A stretch of DNA of 64,000 bases. Origin: Planctomycetaceae bacterium. Lineage in GTDB: Bacteria > Planctomycetota > Planctomycetia > Pirellulales > Thermoguttaceae. Of the stretch, positions 1 through 10,400 are shown piece by piece; position 1 is the stretch's first letter, and every line of letters begins with the position of its first letter. The notes under the pieces were generated by a model. That model had not been told where the DNA came from and ran no database searches. It worked only from the letters and a program-made list of their open reading frames with translations. The DNA is taken from the NCBI GenBank assembly GCA_004556055.1, contig SFIW01000007.1:1-64000 (forward strand). The letters run 5' to 3'. The translations under genes and the position numbers were made by a program.

Positions 1-11
1 AAGGATAGAAC

Positions 12-326
12 ATGTCCGCGAAAAAGAATCTTAATCTCAAGCCTTTGGAAGATCGTATTGTCGTCAAACCGCTCGACGCCGAAGAGAAAACCGCCGGCGG
101 TATCCTTCTTCCCGATAGCGCGAAAGAAAAGCCGCAACGCGGCGTCGTCGTCGCCGCTGGCGAAGGTCGCCTCTTGGATAACGGCTCCCGCGCTGAGATG
201 AACGTCGCCGTCGACGACGAAGTTATCTACGGCAAGTATTCTGGTTCCGACGTCGAAGTCGACGGCGAACAGTATAAGATTCTGCGTGAAAGCGACGTTC
301 TCGCGAAGATTGTCAAGACGGCGTGA
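12..326 (+). CDS. groES: Co-chaperonin GroES
   Basis: Encodes a 104-residue GroES (Cpn10), the heptameric lid of the GroEL folding chamber in the cytoplasm. The N-terminal [20 protein letters not shown], the mobile-loop [14 protein letters not shown] and the following GVVVAAGEG stretch are typical of the family, and the length is normal. An AAGGA ribosome-binding site lies at 1-5, so the start at 12 is well placed. The promoter and any heat-shock operator lie outside the window. groEL follows 95 bp downstream on the same strand, but a hairpin ending in five T sits between them. Confidence 0.97.
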   Translation: MSAKKNLNLKPLEDRIVVKPLDAEEKTAGGILLPDSAKEKPQRGVVVAAGEGRLLDNGSRAEMNVAVDDEVIYGKYSGSDVEVDGEQYKILRESDVLAKIVKTA

Positions 327-363
327 TTTTCCTAGAGACGCGAATTCACCACATCTAATATCC

Positions 364-400
364 AAAAAGCCCGCCGGCGCGTTGCGCGTCGGCCCTTTTT
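364..400 (+). terminator. Hairpin with T-run between groES and groEL
   Basis: Arms at about 364-381 and 385-400 pair as a GC-rich stem closed by an A-run and followed by TTTTT, which looks like an intrinsic terminator or attenuator. It lies inside what is normally one operon. It may be an mRNA processing or partial-termination element, or groEL may have a second promoter. The structure is read by eye; the function is inferred. Confidence 0.6.
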
Positions 401-409
401 AAGAAATAA

Positions 410-2029
<1,620 letters not shown>

Positions 2030-2067
2030 GCCTTCTTGTAGGAAACGTCTATGCGCTTATTATTTGC

Positions 2068-2107
2068 AAGACGCGTCGCCGACTCGTCGTTAGTCGGGAC
2101 GCGTCTT
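2068..2107 (+). terminator. Strong stem-loop downstream of groEL
   Basis: Left arm 2068-2084 and right arm 2092-2107 form a long GC-rich stem with one unpaired base. Only a weak T-rich stretch follows, so it may be a terminator or an mRNA-stabilising 3' structure. The rest of the 2030-2277 gap shows no convincing gene. Confidence 0.55.
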
Positions 2108-2277
2108 CGTTGAGCGTTTTTCGACAGGCGCGTCGCGAAGGCGGCGCGTCGGTCATTAAGTCAGGTTCGCGGAGCCTTTGCGGCGTCGCCCCTCGTTCGC
2201 TTTTGCCAGACGCTTTTGGCGTCGACGTCTTTATATGAATAGGTTCTTTAAATAAGATCCTATCAGTGGAAGTATTA

Positions 2278-3459
2278 ATGATGGCCGAAGAAATCGACTA
2301 TTACGAATTATTGGGAATTGAGCGTTCCGCCTCTCAGGATGAAATTAAATCGGCGTATCGCAAGGCGGCTCTCAAATATCATCCAGACCGGAATCCCGGC
2401 GATGAAGAAGCTGTGGCCAAATTTAAGAGCTGCGCTGAAGCTTTTGAAGTTTTAAGCGATCCTGATAAAAGACAGATTTATGACCGATACGGCAAGAGCG
2501 GGCTCGAAAACCAAGGCGGCGGTCATGGTTTCAACGACGTCGGCGATATTTTCAACATCTTTGGGGATATGTTCGGGTTCGGCGATATGTTCGGCGGCGG
2601 ACGGGGCGGGGTTCGCGTTCAACAAGGCGCCGACGTTCAGTGTCCTCTGACGCTCGATTTGCACGAAGCCGCGAAGGGCGTCTCCAAGGAGATCCGTTTT
2701 TATCGCAGAGAAGTCTGCGAGACGTGTCACGGTTCCGGCGCAAAACCCGGCACGAAACCGGTGCAATGCAAGTATTGCGGCGGGCGCGGGCGCATCCAGC
2801 AGTCGACGGGCGTTTTCTCCATTCAGACGACATGTCCGCAATGCGGCGGACGCGGCTCTGTGATTACTGACCCTTGTCCGGATTGTCGCGGCGCGGGGCT
2901 CGTTCGTCGGGAGGTCGTTCGCAACGTCCGTATTCCCGCAGGCGTCGATAGCGGAACGCGTCTTAGAATTCAGGGAGAGGGGGATCATTCTCCCAACGGC
3001 GGCCCTTCAGGGGATTGTTACGTCATCATCCGCCTGAAGCAACATCCTCTCTTCAGACGCGAGGGGCAGGATCTTATTTGTAGAATTCCTGTCGGCTACG
3101 CGCAAGCGGCGCTAGGCGCTGAAATTGAAGTTCCAACTCTCGACGGGATCGAGAAGATTAAGATACCCGCCGGAACGCAAAACGGAGATATTGTTAGGCT
3201 GCGAGGACGCGGGATGCCGACTCCGCGTCGCAACGTAGCGGGTGATCTTTTGATTCAGCTCTTTATCGAGGTGCCGACGAAGATCAAACCTGAACATGAG
3301 AAGATTTTGAGGCAATTAGCGGAAATTGAAGGGGACGCAGTTCTTCCGGAACGCGGATCGTTCGGTTCTCGCCTTAAAAAATTCGTGGCGGATTTCTTTC
3401 CGGAGAAGAAGTCTGAAAAGGACAAGCCTTCCGAGAAGGAGAAGTCTTCCGAAGATTGA
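2278..3459 (+). CDS. dnaJ: Chaperone protein DnaJ
   Basis: Encodes a class I J-protein (about 393 residues) that delivers substrates to DnaK and stimulates its ATPase. The order is: J domain ([12 protein letters not shown], with YHPDRNPGD carrying the HPD motif), Gly/Phe-rich region ([13 protein letters not shown]), four zinc-finger repeats of the CxxCxGxG kind ([32 protein letters not shown]), then the substrate-binding C-terminal domains. A charged Lys/Glu tail ends the protein. A GGAAG ribosome-binding site precedes two adjacent ATG codons at 2278 and 2281; either may start. grpE follows, but no dnaK lies in the window. Confidence 0.96.
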   Translation: MMAEEIDYYELLGIERSASQDEIKSAYRKAALKYHPDRNPGDEEAVAKFKSCAEAFEVLSDPDKRQIYDRYGKSGLENQGGGHGFNDVGDIFNIFGDMFGFGDMFGGGRGGVRVQQGADVQCPLTLDLHEAAKGVSKEIRFYRREVCETCHGSGAKPGTKPVQCKYCGGRGRIQQSTGVFSIQTTCPQCGGRGSVITDPCPDCRGAGLVRREVVRNVRIPAGVDSGTRLRIQGEGDHSPNGGPSGDCYVIIRLKQHPLFRREGQDLICRIPVGYAQAALGAEIEVPTLDGIEKIKIPAGTQNGDIVRLRGRGMPTPRRNVAGDLLIQLFIEVPTKIKPEHEKILRQLAEIEGDAVLPERGSFGSRLKKFVADFFPEKKSEKDKPSEKEKSSED

Positions 3460-3563
3460 GACCGCGCGTTGAGAGGCGGTTTAAATTTACCGCTAATTTT
3501 CTCACCGCTTGACGGCGAATGTTAATAATGAATGAAAGGCGACTCTGTTTCGACGGAGTTTGT

Positions 3564-4205
3564 ATGAGTTATATGAAAGAAAATAAACAGGAAAAAGGGA
3601 CGGAAACTCCCGTTTTCAACGAGAGCTCTGAACAGAACGTTCAATCGACTTCAGCCGAAGTTGAGCAAGCTTGCGCGCAAGACGCAACGGAAACCGACGA
3701 ATTGATTTCGATTCCGAAGTCTGAGTATGATAAGTTGAAGCAAGAGCTCGAAGAGGCAAAAGATCGAGGTCTTAGAGCTCTCGCCGAGTTAGAGAATTAT
3801 CGAGCGCGTACGAACCGCCTCCATGCTGAAGAGAGAAAGTATGCGTCGATGGATCTCGCGCGCGCCATTCTTCCCGTGTGGGACAACCTCGGCTTGGCTC
3901 TTCAGATCGATGAACCCGAAAAGAATGGCAAAGCGGTTCTTGACGGCGTGAAGATGGTTTACGACGAGTTTTTGAACGTCTTGAAGAAGCAGGGCGTGGA
4001 AAAAATTGACGCGCTCCATAAACCCTTCGATCCGAATTTCCATGAATCCGTCGCGTTCATGCCCTCCGATGAATACCCGGCTAATACCGTGCTTGTCGAG
4101 CTCAAGGCAGGTTTTAAACTTCACGAACGAGTCGTGCGCGCGACTCAAGTCGTGATCGCCGCTCAAAAGCCCGCTGAATCCGACAACGCCGATTCGGCTT
4201 CCTGA
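3564..4205 (+). CDS. grpE: Nucleotide exchange factor GrpE
   Basis: Encodes GrpE (about 213 residues from this start), the nucleotide exchange factor of DnaK. An acidic, low-complexity N-terminus is followed by the long dimerising helix (KSEYDKLKQELEEAKDRGLR, then ALAELENYRARTNR) and the beta domain with KPFDPNFHESVAFMP and RVVRATQVVIA, all typical. The frame is open further upstream, but GGAG at 3555-3558 fits an ATG at 3564. It is the last gene of the groES-groEL-dnaJ-grpE group and lies about 100 bp after dnaJ. Confidence 0.95.
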   Translation: MSYMKENKQEKGTETPVFNESSEQNVQSTSAEVEQACAQDATETDELISIPKSEYDKLKQELEEAKDRGLRALAELENYRARTNRLHAEERKYASMDLARAILPVWDNLGLALQIDEPEKNGKAVLDGVKMVYDEFLNVLKKQGVEKIDALHKPFDPNFHESVAFMPSDEYPANTVLVELKAGFKLHERVVRATQVVIAAQKPAESDNADSAS

Positions 4206-4291
4206 TCTGATTCCTTTCCCAACTTAATATCCTTTAATATTTATTGATATCGCCAAGCCTATGGCACGGCGTTATATGAGCAGGATTCAAT

Positions 4292-4510
4292 ATGCCAACC
4301 TACGAGTATTTTTGCGACAATTGTCATGAGACGATTGAGCTTTTTCAATCCATGAAAGAGAAACCTGCCGAGGTTTGTCCTAAATGCGGTGAAAAGAAGT
4401 TGCGCCGCGTTATTAGCGGCGGAGTTGGGGTTATATTCAAAGGTTCAGGGTTCTATTGCACTGATTATAAGGGCAAAAATGCGTCTTCTACCGCTTCTAG
4501 TAGCAAGTAG
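4292..4510 (+). CDS. FmdB-family zinc-ribbon regulatory protein
   Basis: Encodes a 72-residue protein of the FmdB/CxxC_CxxC_SSSS family. It opens with MPTYEYFCDNCHETIELFQS and has a second CPKCG knuckle, giving a four-cysteine zinc ribbon, then the usual glycine-rich GGVGVIFKGSGFY segment and a Ser/Lys tail. The family is named after a formamidase/amidase regulator, but its general function is unknown. It follows the chaperone cluster and is closed by a clear terminator at 4536-4578. Confidence 0.88.
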   Translation: MPTYEYFCDNCHETIELFQSMKEKPAEVCPKCGEKKLRRVISGGVGVIFKGSGFYCTDYKGKNASSTASSSK

Positions 4511-4535
4511 AATCTTGGTTTGGGAAGAGGTCTCG

Positions 4536-4578
4536 CTCCGACGCGATTTCTTGCGCGAAATCATGTCGGAGTTTTTTT
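4536..4578 (+). terminator. Intrinsic terminator after the FmdB-like gene
   Basis: Arms 4536-4542 and 4565-4571, extended inwards by GCGATTTC/GAAATCA pairing, form a long stem followed by seven T at 4572-4578. This is a textbook rho-independent terminator. Confidence 0.88.
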
Positions 4579-4605
4579 ATAGACTCTCATTTATGGAGTT
4601 TGACG

Positions 4606-4803
4606 ATGCGTTGTCCTATTTGTGGGAAACAATTTTCGCAAGACGATCCGCAGGTCGCGCTTCCTTTTTGTTCGGAACGTTGTCGTAAGATTGACGCTAA
4701 ACGCTGGTTTAACGAAGAATACTCGATTGAGACCGTCAATATCGAAGAACTTGAGCGTCAGATTGCGCAGATCGACGAGAATAAAGACGAATCTTCCGTT
4801 TGA
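4606..4803 (+). CDS. yacG: DNA gyrase inhibitor YacG-type zinc protein
   Basis: Encodes a 65-residue YacG-like protein. The zinc site is formed by CPICGKQF and the CSERCRKIDAKRWFNEEYSI block, both diagnostic of the family. In E. coli, YacG binds GyrB and inhibits gyrase. GGAG at 4595-4598 supports the ATG at 4606 rather than the TTG two codons upstream. It is followed by an uncharacterised membrane protein and an MnmE-like GTPase. Confidence 0.88.
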   Translation: MRCPICGKQFSQDDPQVALPFCSERCRKIDAKRWFNEEYSIETVNIEELERQIAQIDENKDESSV

Positions 4804-4945
4804 CCGATACGCGTTCTTGCGAAATGAACTCTCCTCCATCGGCGAGGGAGACGCCTTTCATTGTGCTTGTTTTAAGCCTTTTCTAAACAAGGGCGAATGA
4901 TAAAATGGATTAGTATTGAGGATTAACAACTTTATAGGAGATGTG

Positions 4946-6091
4946 ATGATGGCGAAGATTCATGATATGGGTGAAGGTACTATCCGTCGGATCGACTGGG
5001 AGTCTTTCGTTCCAGGAGTTTTGTTTTTTCGTGCATTTCACGCTACTTTTAAGTGGAGCTTGATAATCCTTCTCGCTTTTTTCTTTTCCGTATCTGAGGA
5101 GGCGTTTCCGGAATCGGCGAAGAGATGTCCGCTTTTCCCCAACGTAGGGGAGTCCCTGACCAATCGCGACGATTTCTTGACCCTTGTTAGCTACTCGTTA
5201 GAATGCGCTTTTCAGCCAGTGTCGACGGCGTGGAACGTGATTCATTCCTTTTTTCCCTCGTCAGAAGGGATAACGCTTTTGGAGAAGATGGCCGAAAGTC
5301 CTGAAAGTATCGCTTTTACGATATGCTTTGTTCTGATTTTCATGACGATCGCTTTGGCGATTTCAAGAACGACGGTCGTTCGCTTATGTAGTTCCTCAAG
5401 GTCGTCGGCGTATGCCTCGTTGAAATTTTCTCTCGTTCGCTGGCGAGCCAATTTTTTAACGGTCTGTCCGTTGATTGTGTTTTTACTTGCTTCCTGGGGC
5501 GTTTTGCTTTTCGATAGTTTAACGAACGACTGTGCGTTTGCCGCTTGTATATCGGCTCTTTTAGCTCTTGGCGCGTCTATTTCTGCGGGCGTCGTATGCG
5601 CGGCAATTCCCCTGATGACGTCCGCCATCGCGGCGCAGAATTGCGACGGTTTCGACGCGATTTCACGCGGAGTCTCCTATTTGCTTGAACGTCTTGCATT
5701 TTTCCTTTTATATGCCTGCGTCGCTCAAGTCTTATTAATCGTCGGGTGCAGTCTTGTGAGTCTTGCGAGCCGAACGGCTATTTGCCTGTTGTCGGTTAAT
5801 TATGACGAGACGTGCAGCAGTTGCCATTGGGGAGAGATTTTCCTTGGTAATCTTCCGCTTTCCTACAGTTTTGTCGCCGCGATAGCGTACTCCAACGCAA
5901 TATATATACTCCTTCGTCGAAGCGTTGACGGAACGTCCCATGACGAATGCGCGTTGGATCTCACTGGTAACAAACCCCGGCAATTGCGTTCTATTCTGAA
6001 AGATGGGAAGGGGGCTCCAACATTTGACGCTCACAACGCCGAACGCGAATCGGCTTCTCCCGAAGTTCAGGGGAAGGATGGAGAGAATTGA
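4946..6091 (+). CDS. Uncharacterised multi-pass membrane protein
   Basis: I do not recognise this protein of about 381 residues. Hydrophobic segments predict five to seven membrane passes, for example FKWSLIILLAFFF, FTICFVLIFMTIALAI, TVCPLIVFLLASWGVLL and RLAFFLLYACVAQVLLIVG. The region between the third and fourth clusters (SAIAAQNCDGFDAISRGVSY) resembles a cytoplasmic loop. The C-terminal 60 residues are hydrophilic. TAGGAG at 4935-4940 favours a start at 4946 or 4949 over the upstream TTG. The stop overlaps the TTG start of the MnmE-like gene in a TTGA junction, so the two are probably translationally coupled. Confidence 0.8.
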   Translation: MMAKIHDMGEGTIRRIDWESFVPGVLFFRAFHATFKWSLIILLAFFFSVSEEAFPESAKRCPLFPNVGESLTNRDDFLTLVSYSLECAFQPVSTAWNVIHSFFPSSEGITLLEKMAESPESIAFTICFVLIFMTIALAISRTTVVRLCSSSRSSAYASLKFSLVRWRANFLTVCPLIVFLLASWGVLLFDSLTNDCAFAACISALLALGASISAGVVCAAIPLMTSAIAAQNCDGFDAISRGVSYLLERLAFFLLYACVAQVLLIVGCSLVSLASRTAICLLSVNYDETCSSCHWGEIFLGNLPLSYSFVAAIAYSNAIYILLRRSVDGTSHDECALDLTGNKPRQLRSILKDGKGAPTFDAHNAERESASPEVQGKDGEN

Positions 6092-7437
6092 CACAACCGA
6101 AATATGAGAGCGTTTCATCTGCGCCGACGGAAGAATTTACGCATGATTCGATAGTCGCACGTTTGACTCCGTCGGGACGCGGCGCCGTGTCGGTCGTTGG
6201 AATTAGCGGGCCTCAAGCGAAGGCGATTCTTGACGCGTGTTGGAGTCTTAGGTCTGGAGAACCTTCGAAGGCTCTTTCTCGCGAGTGGACGCCTGACGAG
6301 GGCGCGCGTCCTTTGTTCGGTTTGTTCCATTTTGACGAGGAGCGCGGTAGCGCGGACGAATGCGTTTTATACAGGCGTTCTCCGTCTATTTTTGAAATCG
6401 ATTGTCATGGCGGCGAGCTCGTGACGTCGCGGATTATCGAACGATGCGTCGTCTTAGGCGCAAGAGAAGTTTCCGACGCGGAATGGAAGCGAGAGACGTT
6501 GGCTATCGAGCGTCGCGCGGCCCACGGTACCGAAAAAGCGTCTTTTTCAGAACAGGTTTACTCCCTGTTTTTTGACGCCGCATATGCGCTAATCGCGGAG
6601 ACGACGACGGAGGAAACCGCTAAAATTGCCTGCGACCAGGAAGAATCCTGGAAGATGTGGTTTGATTCCTTTATCCGGGATTGTCAACATGCGCAGAACG
6701 GTCTTGACGACGATAAAGAGCGGTTCATTTCGTCGGTTAGATCAAGGATCAATTCCGTCTTAAAAACGGAACGTATTGGCAGACGTCTCACGACTCCTTA
6801 CCTCGTCGCAATATTCGGATCTCCAAACGTCGGTAAAAGCAGTCTTCTAAACGCGCTTTTAGGCTATGATAGGGCGATAGTTTCTCCCTTTGCTGGAACA
6901 ACGCGAGATTTACTGGAAGAAAACCTAGCGTACAAGGGGTGGCTTTTCCGCTTTGTCGATTGCGCCGGATTTCGAGAAACCGACGATGGCGTCGAATCGG
7001 CTGGAATCAAACTTGCGTCAGAGCTAGCCCAGCGCGCCGATCTTGCCGTTCGGGTTTATGATCCCCTAGTCGATCGGGAAGAACAAGAACGCGCATTTTG
7101 CGAATTTTTACCACCAGACGCTCCGGTTTCTGCTCGCGACTCCGTCGTCGACGTCCTTAATAAAACCGACGTATCTCAAGAGGCTTGGCATGAGAGTTGG
7201 AGGGCGGTTCAAGAGGGGCGCTTTTTAAGCCTCAGCACAATTCGTAACGACGGAGTTGAGACGCTTTTGTCGGCGATTTATTCGCGCGTTGTTTTGGAAA
7301 CGGGCGTGGACGTAGACACGAGTCGTAGGGTCGATCCGTGGATATGGCGAGATGATCAAGTTGCGTTTTTATCTCGACTTGACGCCCTCTGTTCGTTGGG
7401 CGATTTCGACGAATGCCTAGAAATGGCGCGCGGATAA
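6088..7437 (+). CDS. Degenerate MnmE/TrmE-like GTPase
   Basis: Encodes a 449-residue protein with the MnmE domain order. The N-terminal part has DSIVARLTPSGRGAVSVVGI and ISGPQAKAIL. A helical segment follows, then a Ras-like G domain with G1 GSPNVGKSS near residue 247, G2 GTTRD, G3 DCAGFRE and G4 NKTD. True MnmE (with MnmG) modifies the wobble uridine of tRNAs. Two hallmarks are missing: the central F-x-N-x-K-x-D-L-xx-AEA block, and the C-terminal CIGK motif with its essential cysteine (this protein ends in LEMARG). It is therefore either a non-canonical MnmE or a paralogue with another role. It starts with TTG overlapping the upstream stop, behind an AAGGATGGAGAG ribosome-binding site. Confidence 0.8.
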   Translation: MTQPKYESVSSAPTEEFTHDSIVARLTPSGRGAVSVVGISGPQAKAILDACWSLRSGEPSKALSREWTPDEGARPLFGLFHFDEERGSADECVLYRRSPSIFEIDCHGGELVTSRIIERCVVLGAREVSDAEWKRETLAIERRAAHGTEKASFSEQVYSLFFDAAYALIAETTTEETAKIACDQEESWKMWFDSFIRDCQHAQNGLDDDKERFISSVRSRINSVLKTERIGRRLTTPYLVAIFGSPNVGKSSLLNALLGYDRAIVSPFAGTTRDLLEENLAYKGWLFRFVDCAGFRETDDGVESAGIKLASELAQRADLAVRVYDPLVDREEQERAFCEFLPPDAPVSARDSVVDVLNKTDVSQEAWHESWRAVQEGRFLSLSTIRNDGVETLLSAIYSRVVLETGVDVDTSRRVDPWIWRDDQVAFLSRLDALCSLGDFDECLEMARG

Positions 7438-7481
7438 GATAAGAGCGCTACGCGATTTGCATATACAGGAATGAGGAATTA

Positions 7482-10400
7482 ATGATCGAGACAATTCAGT
7501 GGACAATGATTCCCTGGGGAGCTATGCTCGGGTTTCTTCTGATCTTTGCGTTAGGCGCCGTAACTCAAGATAACGACCATGAGAACGTGGATCCGGATTT
7601 TTTCGATTCTCTAAATCAGTGTTTCAAAGACGTCCTTCGGGCGTTGTCTCGTCGTACGGACGCCGAAGAGATGGGCGAGCCCGAAGACGATTGGGACGAA
7701 TGGTCGGAAGAGATTTCCGACGGAGACGACGAGATCGTCGACGATGAGGACGAGGATGACTCCATATATAAATCAAGCGAAGATTTGACGGATGAAGATT
7801 CTCCTGAGTCGTCGCAAAATCGCTCCAGCGGCAATTATCTTGGCCCTTTTTTTAAGAATCGCGGCGGTAAGGAAGACGACGCTTTGGAGGACGAGAATCA
7901 GGAAGGTGGTTTTTTTGACGACAACGACGGAGAAGCGGAGTTTTCCGACGACGACAATATTCCAGACGTCAGGAAAATAGAGACGCTTCGGGAGAAAGTT
8001 CGCGAAGGCGAAGAGTCGGCGCGTTCTGACTTGATTCGTTTGATTCTTCGTTATGCGAATACTTTAAGATGGACTGATCGCGAAAAGGCGCTCGCGCTAT
8101 TTGACGAGGCGCAGAAGAACCTCGACGAATCGACATATATCTTTGGGAGCGAGTACGACGAATTGTCGTGTGAAATCGCCTTGCTTCGTTCTGTTTTTTA
8201 CCTTCGCAATCGGAAGAAGGCTCCTTTTGACGTCGTTGGAGAGGCTTTGTCTCGAGCGCGGGCCTGGTATGCCAAAGAGAATTCTATCCAGGCTAGGGAG
8301 AATTTAGCGCGCACGTGGTTAATGCACGGTCAGGCTCTTATCTTTTCAGGGGCCGGCGGCGTGGCGTTGACCTCTTTTCAAAAGGCGGAAGAATTAGCGA
8401 CGGAGTCTGAAATCTCCTTTGATTCTGGCGATAGGGACGCTCGTTTTCTTATCCCGCTAAAAACGTGGGAAGCCGACGCCTACAGAACGGTAGGCGACCT
8501 GGAGCAGGCGGTTGCGCATTATCGCGAAGCATTGAGCGTTTGCGACAACGCGAAATCTAGCGATCTCGTCCAGGTTCAGAGGGCAAATATATTGTGTCAG
8601 CTTGCCGTTACTCTTCGAAGTATGGGACGCCTTGATGAAGTTAAGAATGTCTTGGAGCAGGCTCACTCTGTTCAGGAACGCCTCTATTTATCGAATAATG
8701 ATCGTTTTTATATTCCATTGTTGAACATACAGCGCTTTCAAGTGGAGGTTTATCTTTCCGAACAGAATTTCCAGGTCGCCTCGGCGATACTTGATCGTTC
8801 AGTTGAAATCCTTCGAACGAATTTAAAGAACGAACTTCCGCTTAAGAAGCGCGTCGCTTCTCTTTTCCTTTTGGCAGGAACCCTCCGCGTTCGCGCGGGC
8901 ATGCATCTCATCGGGAAACGCATCGACGCGGCGAGTCGTGATCTACTGGCGCTTTTTAAAGCGGTTGTACAAGCATTGGAAAAAGACGAAAATCATAGCC
9001 CTTCGTCGGTGTTCGTCTCCGCTTTCGCGCTTGTTTATGATATTGCCGTCGCTACTCGGTCGTGGGATAAAGTGAAAGAACTTGACTCCGTATTCGAAGA
9101 GATTCGAAGCAAATTGACCGACCGCGAGAGACTTACCTTAGACGCGGACTATTGCGACGCTTTGTTGCATATTCACGTGTTGCTGGCGCGCGCAAATCGT
9201 ATGAACGACGCGAGGGCGGCGACGGAAAAGGCGTTGGCTTTGTCTCTTGATTTGGTAAAACTCGATTCCGACGAAAAATATCGCGCTAGAGTGCGATTAT
9301 GCCAGGCTCGCATTTACTTTCAAAGGGCGGCGTACAACTTCCTTTTTAAGCGCAATTTTCGCTTGATCTACGAAGATTTTCAGAAGTTGTACGAGGCGGC
9401 CAATTCAGAATTTCTGGACAAGGACGTTCTAGAACACGACAAACTCCTGTTCTATAACTTTTATTGGCGGTACTCTATCCTTCAGTGGAAGTTTGGTAAA
9501 AAGGAGGAGGCGAAACAAACGCTGGCGCGTTTCGTTCGTATTTTGTCGTCAGATTTGGCGTCCCGCGAGTGGAAATATTGGGAATTTCTCGAATCGGAAA
9601 TTCGCGTATCCCTCTTCTTTGCGCAGGATTCCAGGGACTCGCGTTCGTATTTGCGCTTGGTTCGTTTTTGGCTGAGTTATTTGCAGCATTTACGCCGCTC
9701 TTTTTTAAATCAAGAATGGGGCAACGACGATTCCTCCCTCTCGTCGGACGATCAGTCCTACGTGTTAAGAAATTTTGACGAATTACGAATCGATCTCGTA
9801 AGAAAACGCGTTAAATTCCTGGAAAAACATCCGGTTCTTGGTGAAAAAGAGACTACTTTTCTTCCTAAAGAAACGGCGAGTTTTCTAACGTCTTCGGATC
9901 ATGCTGATCCGAAATCGCTGGATGGAAAGCGCGCCCAGTTTTTCACGCAGAAATTGGCTGAAAACGTTGTGGAGCGCGCCTTTTTTGCCGACCTATGTCA
10001 GATATCAAACGCCTATAGGAAACTAATTGGGGCGGGAGCCTATCGCTATTGTCGACCATGGGCGTCAATCAATAAAACGTTGGTTGAATTCTATTGGAAA
10101 CATGGCGAATACCAATTGGCTTATCAAGAGGCGAATCGTTCTTTCAAAACGACGATGTTTTGGCTAAGAACATCCGATCCTGATTCGGTTAAGGAGATTC
10201 TATCTTCTCTTGCCAATGCGCGCGCTTTTTTGAATACGATTTCGGTTTCAACGAACGATAACGCGGAAAACGAGCAGGAATCGGAAGAGGAGGAGAATAG
10301 TCAAGACGAAAAGAGTAACGCGTTATGGACGTGCGCCTTCTTTCTTGGCGTTATTTCGTTTAAGACGTGCTGTTGTTTGACGCTAGGTAAGCCGATCGAG

